Assembly: GCA_023135995.1 (NCBI GenBank)
Contig: JAGLRY010000017.1
Span: forward strand, 1 to 7,272
Direction of reading: 5' to 3'
Length of the DNA stretch: 7,272 nucleotides
Source: Candidatus Aminicenantota bacterium
Lineage (GTDB): Bacteria > Acidobacteriota > Aminicenantia > Aminicenantales > Aminicenantaceae
The notes under the pieces are model-generated. The model had not been told where the DNA came from, ran no database searches, and saw nothing but the letters and a program-made list of their open reading frames with translations. Shown in pieces: positions 1-6,089 of the stretch. The position numbers were made by a program, and so were the translations under genes. Positions within the stretch are counted from its first letter, which is position 1. Each line of letters begins with the position of its first letter.

Positions 1-303
1 ACAGCCGAAACAGTCGTGGAAGCCGCACGGAAGAGCGATGTCCTCGCTATGAAAGTCATCGAATCCACTATAAAATACCTGTCTATGGGAATCGCCAATA
101 TCGTCAGTATTCTGAACCCACAGATGATAGTCCTCGGAGGAGGCCTATTTCAGTCCGGGGATTTCCTCCTTGAGCCGGTAAAAGCAGAGTTTAGAAAATG
201 GGCTCAGCCCATAGCGGCCAAAAATGTAAAAATTGAGCTGTCCTCTCTGGGTGAAGATGCCGGTCTGTACGGGGCAGGAAAGATAGCTTGGCATACAAAT
301 TGA
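1..303 (+). CDS. ROK-family sugar kinase or NagC-like regulator, C-terminal part (5' end outside window)
   Basis: Partial gene: the frame is open from base 1 and ends at TGA 301-303, so about 100 C-terminal residues are seen. A GTG at 16 lies inside the frame, but the residues before it (TAETV) continue a typical ROK helix, so it is not the real start. Visible family marks are the helix followed by 'GIANIVSILNPQMIVLGGG', the usual ROK strand carrying the last glycine-rich sugar/nucleotide motif, and the closing 'LGEDAGLYGAG', the standard ROK C-terminus. ROK proteins are cytoplasmic and either phosphorylate glucose, N-acetylglucosamine, N-acetylmannosamine or related hexoses, or repress sugar operons when they carry an N-terminal helix-turn-helix. 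The deciding N-terminal part (ATP-binding DxGxT or helix-turn-helix, and the zinc-binding cysteines) is missing. Its place ahead of an SIS protein and a permease fits either role. Family assignment is firm; substrate is unknown. Confidence 0.9.
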   Translation, partial: TAETVVEAARKSDVLAMKVIESTIKYLSMGIANIVSILNPQMIVLGGGLFQSGDFLLEPVKAEFRKWAQPIAAKNVKIELSSLGEDAGLYGAGKIAWHTN

Positions 304-389
304 TGGGAATAGAGATCATTGAGTTTTGCCTTTTCCATTGAGGAATAATGGACCGAGGAAGAAATACATTCATGGAAAGGAGTTAAGTT

Positions 390-1151
390 ATGTCTGCTTT
401 AGACTATTTGAATCAAATCCAAGATATCGTCGAGGAGATCAAGATTAAGGAGATGGCAAAGATTGAAAAGGCGGGTAAACTCATGGCCGAGTCGATAGCA
501 GATGAGGGAAGAGTTTATATATTCGGAAGCGGGCATTCCGTTATCCCTGTTCTGGATATTTTCCCAAGATACGGAAGTTATGTTGGGTTTTTCCCTCTGT
601 ATGACCCCCGATTGATGTGGTTCAATGTCATCGGGCCTGGCGGTGCTCGAGAACTTTTGTGGTTAGAGAGGCAGGAAGGGTACGCCGAGGTTTTCTTACA
701 GAGCTATCCTTTGGAATCACGGGACTGCATGCTTGCTTTCTCACATGGGGGATTAAACACGGCACCCATCGAAATCGCCTTGATAGCTAAAAAAATAGGA
801 TTGAAAGTGATCAGTGTGTCTTCTCTCAAAAATGCCAAGACAGCAAAAAGAACTCATCCCTCCGGGAAAATGCTCCCTGATATTGCTGATATCGCTATTG
901 ACAATTGTGTGCCTCCGGAAGATGCTTTGGTCGATGTCGGCCAATTGGAAAAAGTTGCCGCAGGCTCAACTGTCGCTGCTGTATCGATTGCCATGTCGCT
1001 CGTGGCAGAAACCGCGGCCAACCTTGCAGCTGTAGGAAAAATGACCCCGACTTTTGTCTCTCCAAATGTTAAGGGTGTGGAAAAAGGGCATATGCAAAAG
1101 GTCTACCAATCTTTCACTGAATTTTATTACCGCAGGCCGATGAAGCGATAA
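390..1151 (+). CDS. SIS (sugar isomerase) domain protein of the UPF0309/COG4821 type
   Basis: This is a 253-residue cytoplasmic protein, the normal length for the UPF0309 family, which is usually named 'sugar isomerase domain-containing protein'. An N-terminal helical stretch (1-38) leads to strand 'RVYIFGSGHS' (41-50), the first phosphosugar-binding loop. A second SIS loop is at 118-123, followed by 'APIEIALIAKKIGLKVISVSS' in two parts (125-145). Then come family marks 'HPSGK' (156-160), 'DIADIAIDN' (164-172) and the glycine/serine-rich 'AAGSTVAAVSIAMSL' (190-204). The start is secure: AAAGGAG (376-382) sits 7 bases before ATG 390, and an in-frame TAA (384-386) rules out a longer protein. 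SIS domains bind sugar phosphates and catalyse aldose-ketose isomerisation, amino-sugar deamination or lyase reactions, or act as sensors. The UPF0309 reaction is not established to my knowledge. Next to a ROK protein, a hexose or hexosamine phosphate is the likely ligand. The second loop reads SHGGLN rather than the common SxSGxx. Confidence 0.9.
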   Translation: MSALDYLNQIQDIVEEIKIKEMAKIEKAGKLMAESIADEGRVYIFGSGHSVIPVLDIFPRYGSYVGFFPLYDPRLMWFNVIGPGGARELLWLERQEGYAEVFLQSYPLESRDCMLAFSHGGLNTAPIEIALIAKKIGLKVISVSSLKNAKTAKRTHPSGKMLPDIADIAIDNCVPPEDALVDVGQLEKVAAGSTVAAVSIAMSLVAETAANLAAVGKMTPTFVSPNVKGVEKGHMQKVYQSFTEFYYRRPMKR

Positions 1152-1174
1152 ATTTCAAAAATTCGGTAACTCAG

Positions 1175-1182
1175 AGGAGGAG
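1175..1182 (+). promoter_or_regulatory. Ribosome binding site deciding a GTG start for the MFS gene
   Basis: The sequence AGGAGGAG ends 9 bases before GTG 1192. Between the SIS stop (1149-1151) and this GTG, the permease frame has no ATG, GTG or TTG. The next in-frame ATG (1237, residue 16) has no Shine-Dalgarno site and would cut into the start of the first membrane segment. The GTG start is therefore preferred. Confidence 0.8.
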
Positions 1183-1191
1183 AAATTTAGT

Positions 1192-2382
1192 GTGAACGAT
1201 CCATTGAATCAGAAACATGTTCGTTCTTACAAATTGATGTCTTCGGCTTGTGCTGGCATGTTTGTTTTTGGGATTGTAATGGCCATTCTGGGGGCTATAC
1301 TCCCCACTCTTTTTTCAGAAATTCAGTTCAACAAGAGCGAAGCAGGGAATCTGTTCTTCACCATGAATCTCTCCATGCTGGTCATGTCTCTTTTATTTGG
1401 ACCTGTGGTCGATCGTTTTGGATTCAAGATATTTCTCGCCGTCTGTTCTCTCCTGGTGGCCTTCTCGTTTTTCCTCTTTACGACAGCCACAACATATACA
1501 AATGTCCTTGTGGCTGCCATAATCCTCGGTTTTGGAGGCGGAGGTTTGAACGGCGGGACGAACGCACTGACCAGTGATATCCATCCCGATAGAAGAGCCA
1601 CCGCTCTCAATTTATTGGGTATCTTTTTCGGTTTTGGAGCCCTTACGATTCCATTTCTGATCGGCGCATTTCTTGGACGAGTCGGACTTGATCCCATTCT
1701 AATGTTTGCCACATTTTTAAGCCTTATTCCCTTTATCTTGTTCGTGAGTTTTCCTTTTCCCAAACCAAAACATGAGCAAGGATTTCCGCTCCTAGAGGCA
1801 AAAAAGGTGGTCAAACATCCTCTTTTGTGGCTGTGTGGAATCTTGCTTTTTTTTCAATCCGGGAATGAATTCATGGTGGGCGGTTGGATCTCCACATATC
1901 TCAATGAACATTTCGGCCTGACTCCTACGACTGCCTCTTTTTTGCTGGCAGGTTATTGGGCGGCAATCATGAGCGGTCGTCTAGTCTCTACAAAAGTTGT
2001 GAAATTCATGAAAAATGAGAAACTGATCCTGGGGAGTGCATTCCTTTCTCTCTTTGCTGCCATATTAATAGTCGCAGCGCCATCCAAGGAGTTGTCTTCA
2101 TTGGGTGTTGTGTTGATCGGATTAGGATTCGCCGCTGTTTTCCCCACGACTCTCGCTATAGCTGGAGAAGCCTTCCCCTCTTTTACAGGAACAGCTTTTG
2201 GGATCATCTTTGTCATTGCTTTAACGGGCGGGATGTTGTCGCCATGGCTGGCTGGGAAAATTGCCCATGTCTATAACATTCAAAGGGCAATGTTCATTCC
2301 CATTTTTAATTGTAGTATGATTATATGCGTTCTGGTGTTGATTCAGAAAACTTTAAAGAGTCATAAATACTCACAGTTTTGA
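1192..2382 (+). CDS. MFS sugar permease (fucose-permease-like), 12 membrane segments
   Basis: This is a 396-residue inner-membrane protein, the usual size for a 12-helix major facilitator transporter. Hydrophobic segments lie roughly at 18-40, 52-70, 78-98, 104-125, 137-162, 167-187, then after a polar central loop (188-210) at 211-232, 245-265, 277-297, 301-322, 332-352 and 365-386. The loop between helices 2 and 3 carries the MFS motif as 'GPVVDRFG' (70-77). A glycine-rich helix 4 (FGGGGLNGGTNAL, 114-126) and the start of the second half, 'FQSGNEFMVGGWISTYL' (221-237), resemble the helix-7 region of FucP-like sugar:proton symporters, where a Glu sits in the sugar path (here Glu226). The likely job is proton-driven import of a mono- or small oligosaccharide released by the downstream exported enzymes. 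The gene starts with GTG behind a strong Shine-Dalgarno site, 40 bases after the SIS stop. The substrate cannot be read from sequence; import direction is inferred from context. Confidence 0.9.
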   Translation: MNDPLNQKHVRSYKLMSSACAGMFVFGIVMAILGAILPTLFSEIQFNKSEAGNLFFTMNLSMLVMSLLFGPVVDRFGFKIFLAVCSLLVAFSFFLFTTATTYTNVLVAAIILGFGGGGLNGGTNALTSDIHPDRRATALNLLGIFFGFGALTIPFLIGAFLGRVGLDPILMFATFLSLIPFILFVSFPFPKPKHEQGFPLLEAKKVVKHPLLWLCGILLFFQSGNEFMVGGWISTYLNEHFGLTPTTASFLLAGYWAAIMSGRLVSTKVVKFMKNEKLILGSAFLSLFAAILIVAAPSKELSSLGVVLIGLGFAAVFPTTLAIAGEAFPSFTGTAFGIIFVIALTGGMLSPWLAGKIAHVYNIQRAMFIPIFNCSMIICVLVLIQKTLKSHKYSQF

Positions 2383-2437
2383 ATACGCTCTTTTAGCTCA
2401 TAAGGTCCGCTTTTTTAAAGAGAAGGAGATTGAAAAA

Positions 2438-3301
2438 ATGAAAGAATCAAAGCGATTCCTGATCGTGATTTCTCTGTTGTCTTTTTTGGGGGGAATGGCC
2501 TGTGGGCCTTCTCTTGAAAAGACTGCAGAACCTGTGGAGCTCATTGTCCGGGGTGATGATATGGGCATGACTCATACCTGCAATCTAGCTGTTAAGAAGA
2601 GTTTTCAAGAAGGGATATTGACCTGTGCCTCGATCATTGTGCCCTCTCCCTGGTTCGAGGAGGCGGCAAAGATGTGCCGGGAGCATCCTGAGTGGTGTGT
2701 GGGTGTTCACCTCACCCTGAATAGCGAATGGCGAGGCTATAGGTGGAAGCCGATCACTCCTTACAGTGAAGTGCCTAGTTTGATAGATAAAGATGGTTAT
2801 TTTTATCCCACAACCGAGGCGTTCCTAGAGGCTTCCCCAAATTTACAAGAGGTGGAAAGAGAGCTACGTGCCCAGATGGAGCTGGCTCTCAAGCGCGGGA
2901 TCGATGTCCAGTACATTGACACGCACATGGATACAGCCCGGTCGACGCCTGAACTCAGGGAGATTGTCCTGAGTATCTGTCAGGATTATGACCTCCCGCT
3001 GTCGAGGGAATCTGGAGAAAAGCAGATGAGCATCTATGAAGTCCCCTATAAAGAGAAGGGAAAAATTCTTGCTGAGAAACTGAAACAGCTGGAATCGGGA
3101 TTGTGGCTACTGGTTGTGCATCCAGGCCTCGATACACCCGAAGAAAGAGCTCTGCAGGATATCAATCCGGAAGGCCTGCCAAATGTGGCCCTCAATAGGG
3201 CAGCGGTTACCAGTGCCTTGACCAGCAAATCTATTAAAAGAATTGTCGATAAACGGGGCATCCAACTGACAGATTACCGGAAGCTACGAAAAAAAGAATA
3301 A
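2438..3301 (+). CDS. Exported ChbG/HpnK (YdjC) family carbohydrate deacetylase
   Basis: This 287-residue protein belongs to the YdjC/ChbG/HpnK family. Known members remove N-acetyl groups from chito-oligosaccharides (ChbG) or hopanoid glycolipids (HpnK) with one divalent metal. Visible family motifs are 'IVRGDDMGMTH' (36-46, Asp40 likely base and Asp41 metal ligand), 'GVHLTLNSEW' (89-98, His91), 'YIDTHMDT' (159-166, His163 as third ligand) and 'VVHPG' (226-230, His228). The catalytic set therefore looks complete. Most relatives are cytoplasmic, but this one begins with a signal peptide: basic n-region MKESKR, hydrophobic core 7-21, then Cys22. 'GGMAC' is a poor lipobox because -3 is Gly, so it could be a lipoprotein or a cleaved/anchored periplasmic protein. 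AAGGAG (2423-2428) is 9 bases before the ATG. It lies 55 bases after the permease and 15 before GH116, so it is probably translated with GH116 and acts on the same substrate. The substrate itself is inferred only. Confidence 0.88.
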   Translation: MKESKRFLIVISLLSFLGGMACGPSLEKTAEPVELIVRGDDMGMTHTCNLAVKKSFQEGILTCASIIVPSPWFEEAAKMCREHPEWCVGVHLTLNSEWRGYRWKPITPYSEVPSLIDKDGYFYPTTEAFLEASPNLQEVERELRAQMELALKRGIDVQYIDTHMDTARSTPELREIVLSICQDYDLPLSRESGEKQMSIYEVPYKEKGKILAEKLKQLESGLWLLVVHPGLDTPEERALQDINPEGLPNVALNRAAVTSALTSKSIKRIVDKRGIQLTDYRKLRKKE

Positions 3302-3316
3302 ACTGGGGAGGAAAGA

Positions 3317-6067
3317 ATGAGAGTCAGAGAAATAAGAAGGAATAGGTGCGTTTACCTTTCTGTGGCCCTTTATCTCTGTTTCATGTTTTTCGGATTCGAC
3401 AGCGATTTATTCGGGGCAGATAAAGATGTCAAAAACCAGCTGCGCAAGAGCCATATGCAATTGTTGATGGAAAAAGGGATTTGTGATGATCAGGGAACGG
3501 AAATCCAAGACCGATTGGATCGATTAATCTTACGCGCCAGAGACAAAGGGCTTAAAAAGGATAAAGATCTTGTAAATGATATTCTCGGCCAATTGAATTA
3601 CACGAAGACCAACCTCGGTAATTTTCCTCCATGTGCTTTCGACCGCCCTATTGGACACAAACTGACACATTATGGACACACCAAAGCGGATTCGAACATT
3701 GATGCAACGGCTGAGGCGAGCGCCTGCCCTGTGGGAGGCATAGGCGCCGGGTCCTTTGAGCGCACCATCAGCGGCAACTTCCGGTATTGGTTTTTGAAAC
3801 TCGGCTGGATGATGGATGATACGATTTGGGCCAATCAGTTTCACGTATACTTAAAAAAGGGGGGCAACACTATCGTGCAGACCCTTTCCACCGATGCTCC
3901 CCCCTCTGAAAGACTCCAGAGCTGGAATTGGAATTATCCTTTGGGAAAGGGAAGCTACTATGCGTTATTTCCTAAATCCGGGTTTTCATACGAAAAGAAT
4001 GAGGCTTTTCCTGTCAAGCTGGCAGTCACACAATATTCGCCGATAATCCCCCACAACTACCGCGAAACGAGCTATCCTGTTGGCGTCTTTAAGTGGATCG
4101 CGGAAAATCCCTCTGATGAATCGGTTGAAGTCAGCGTTATGCTCACCTGGCAGAACATCATCGGCTGGCAGGCCCGAACCAAAGCCATTGCCCAACCGAC
4201 TGATTTTGTGTGGGATAAAAACAGCGCAGGGAACCTCAATCAGTTTGTTCAGGAAGGCACAAAAAAGGGCGTTGTCTTTCGGAGAAAGGATATGAATCTG
4301 AAAATGGGAAATGATATGTTTGGAACCATGTGTATTGCGGCCGAAGAGATCCCAGGTCAGGTAAACGTTTTTTACCAAACGGAATTTGATCCGTTGGGCA
4401 GGGGATTAGAGGTTTGGCAGCCATTCTCTAAAGATGGGACGCTTTTAAATTCTCAGAATTCTCGAACAGTTGCCAAAGACGAAGCCACTGCGGGAGCCAT
4501 CGCTGTAAAAATCACACTAAAGCCCAGAGAGCGCGTTGAATTCCCGATAGTGGTGGCCTGGGATTTCCCCTATGCTGAGTTTGAAAAGGGGGTGAAGTAC
4601 AGGAAGAAATACACAGAGTTTTTTAACGCAAGCGGGGAGAATGCATTCACAATTGCGTGTGAAGCTCTAGAAAAATACAAGGAATGGGAAAAAGCCATAG
4701 ATGATTGGCAGAGCGATATTCTTCTGGATTCTTCTCTGCCCGACTGGTTCAAACAAGCGCTTTTCAACGAACTCTACATCTTGGCAGAAACCAGCGTCTG
4801 GGATGCGTCTACAAATCTTCACACGTATTTAGAAAGTATCGATTACCTGATGTACGGCACATTCGACGTGGATGCCTATTCCTCCTGGCATTTGCTTAAA
4901 CTCTGGCCGGAACTAGAGCTTGACAACATGCAGTTTTTTGCCAAAGCTGTGGATTGGGAGGATCCGACATACAAACGATATATTTATCCTGATGTAATGC
5001 AAGGAGAGGTCCCGGAGGATAAAATGCACTACTACTGGAATACTAACAAGGTCTATGGCATGATCCCACACGATATCGGCTCCCCCCGCGTTCGCCCCTG
5101 GATCGTCCTCAATGCTTTTGATTGGCAGAATGGAAATGTCTGGAAAGACCTGAATCCCAAGTTCCCTCTTCGTGCGTACAGGGATTTCTTATATTCTGGA
5201 GGAAAAGATTATGATTTTCTCAGGAAAATGTTTCGAACATCCGTGATCGCTTTAGATACGCTGGAAAAGAGGTTTGGCGATCCCGATAGCCATATCCCTC
5301 TCAACGAGGGGATTCCTGACCAGACATATGATACATGGAAGATGAAGGGGGAGAGTGCCTATGTGAGCATATTGTGGCTTGCGGCCCTGAAAACAACAAT
5401 GTGTATGGGGCAAGATCTGCTGAACATGGGAATCTCTGAGGTCGATTTGACAAACATTCAGAAAACTGTCCGGAAATACAGTGACTGGTTTGACATAGGA
5501 CGGAAAACTCTCCAGAATCTGTGGAATGAGGAGGGGGGCTATTTCAACATCGATGCCTTCACAGACGACATCATGACCGATCAGCTCTTCGGTCTCTGGT
5601 ACACCAAGATACTCGGACTTGAAGATGGAGAAGACGACCTGATAATATCTCTGGAACAAGCGAGAGGATCTCTACAGGCTGTGTATAAAAAGAACGTTTT
5701 GGGTTTTGGTCATGGATGGATGGGTGCTGTGAACGGCCGGAATGCTAAAGGTCAACAGCTCTTTAGCCAGCAGGGGGATGAGGTCTGGGTAGGAACAACA
5801 TATTCTTTCGCCTCAAATTGTATTCTGCACGGACTGCTCAAAGAAGGCATGCATGCGGCTTACGGCGTTTATCATGTGGTTTACAGCCCCTATGGCCAGG
5901 GATATTTCTTCAAGACTCCCGAAGCCTATAACGATCCAGAAGAGGGTGTCTGGGATAACCCGGAGACAAAGTATGGCGAAAAACTGTTCCGAGCGATGAA
6001 ATACATGCGTCCCGGTGCCATTTGGGCTGTGCATGAAGCCCTCATTCAAAAGAAAGGCAAGAAGTAG
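3317..6067 (+). CDS. Secreted GH116 (GBA2-like, DUF608) beta-glycosidase
   Basis: This 916-residue enzyme is complete. Residues 1-34 form a signal peptide (Arg-rich start, hydrophobic 12-28, likely cut after LFGA). Residues 35-130 are a charged, mostly helical leader not typical of the family core. The beta-sandwich domain starts at 'PVGGIGAGSFERTISGNF' (138-155), the hallmark of the GBA2 N-terminal domain, and includes 'VMLTWQN' (274-280). The (alpha/alpha)6 catalytic domain holds 'FNELY' with Glu485 as probable nucleophile, Asp496, 'GMIPHDIGSP' (His585), and 'IPDQTYDTW' with Asp672 as probable acid/base. It closes with 'FKTPEAY' (Glu869) and 'FRAMKYMRP' (Arg892). Pairings follow the family's known catalytic Glu/Asp (E441/D593 in the Thermoanaerobacterium enzyme, from memory). 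Characterised members hydrolyse beta-glucosides, glucosylceramide, beta-xylosides or beta-N-acetylglucosaminides. The start is supported by GGAGG 3307-3311, 5 bases before ATG. The neighbouring deacetylase hints at an N-acetylated substrate (inference). Confidence 0.93.
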   Translation: MRVREIRRNRCVYLSVALYLCFMFFGFDSDLFGADKDVKNQLRKSHMQLLMEKGICDDQGTEIQDRLDRLILRARDKGLKKDKDLVNDILGQLNYTKTNLGNFPPCAFDRPIGHKLTHYGHTKADSNIDATAEASACPVGGIGAGSFERTISGNFRYWFLKLGWMMDDTIWANQFHVYLKKGGNTIVQTLSTDAPPSERLQSWNWNYPLGKGSYYALFPKSGFSYEKNEAFPVKLAVTQYSPIIPHNYRETSYPVGVFKWIAENPSDESVEVSVMLTWQNIIGWQARTKAIAQPTDFVWDKNSAGNLNQFVQEGTKKGVVFRRKDMNLKMGNDMFGTMCIAAEEIPGQVNVFYQTEFDPLGRGLEVWQPFSKDGTLLNSQNSRTVAKDEATAGAIAVKITLKPRERVEFPIVVAWDFPYAEFEKGVKYRKKYTEFFNASGENAFTIACEALEKYKEWEKAIDDWQSDILLDSSLPDWFKQALFNELYILAETSVWDASTNLHTYLESIDYLMYGTFDVDAYSSWHLLKLWPELELDNMQFFAKAVDWEDPTYKRYIYPDVMQGEVPEDKMHYYWNTNKVYGMIPHDIGSPRVRPWIVLNAFDWQNGNVWKDLNPKFPLRAYRDFLYSGGKDYDFLRKMFRTSVIALDTLEKRFGDPDSHIPLNEGIPDQTYDTWKMKGESAYVSILWLAALKTTMCMGQDLLNMGISEVDLTNIQKTVRKYSDWFDIGRKTLQNLWNEEGGYFNIDAFTDDIMTDQLFGLWYTKILGLEDGEDDLIISLEQARGSLQAVYKKNVLGFGHGWMGAVNGRNAKGQQLFSQQGDEVWVGTTYSFASNCILHGLLKEGMHAAYGVYHVVYSPYGQGYFFKTPEAYNDPEEGVWDNPETKYGEKLFRAMKYMRPGAIWAVHEALIQKKGKK

Positions 6068-6089
6068 TATCATAAACTGGCATTTGGAT

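Noticed and set aside
317..342. Direct repeat CATTGAG (317-323 and 336-342) with a TTGAGT/AATAAT-like pair ahead of the SIS gene
   Set aside because: Seven bases repeated once in an 86-base gap can be chance, and the promoter-like boxes are weakly spaced. Not strong enough to call an operator or internal promoter.
350..388. A 12-codon open frame starting at ATG 350 ahead of the SIS gene
   Set aside because: It has a purine-rich stretch before it only by chance, contains no leader-peptide codon run, and ends over the SIS Shine-Dalgarno region; no evidence that it is translated.
1323..1814. Antisense open frame of 163 codons opposite the MFS gene
   Set aside because: Its predicted protein is rich in Arg, Lys and Pro with no recognisable domain, it has no clear Shine-Dalgarno site, and the + strand frame is a clear 12-helix transporter. 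It is a shadow.
2388..2422. Inverted repeat CTCTTT / AAAGAG between the MFS and deacetylase genes
   Set aside because: Only six A+T-rich pairs with a loop of over 20 bases; too weak for a terminator or riboswitch, and no T-run follows it.
5252..5659. Antisense open frame of 135 codons opposite the GH116 catalytic domain
   Set aside because: It runs across the acid/base motif of a clearly conserved enzyme, shows no family features of its own, and is best explained as a by-product of the + strand codon pattern.
6068..6089. Possible bidirectional terminator between the convergent GH116 and GH9 genes
   Set aside because: The 22-base gap holds no stable stem followed by a T-tract on either strand. 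Any terminator must overlap the gene ends or be factor-dependent.
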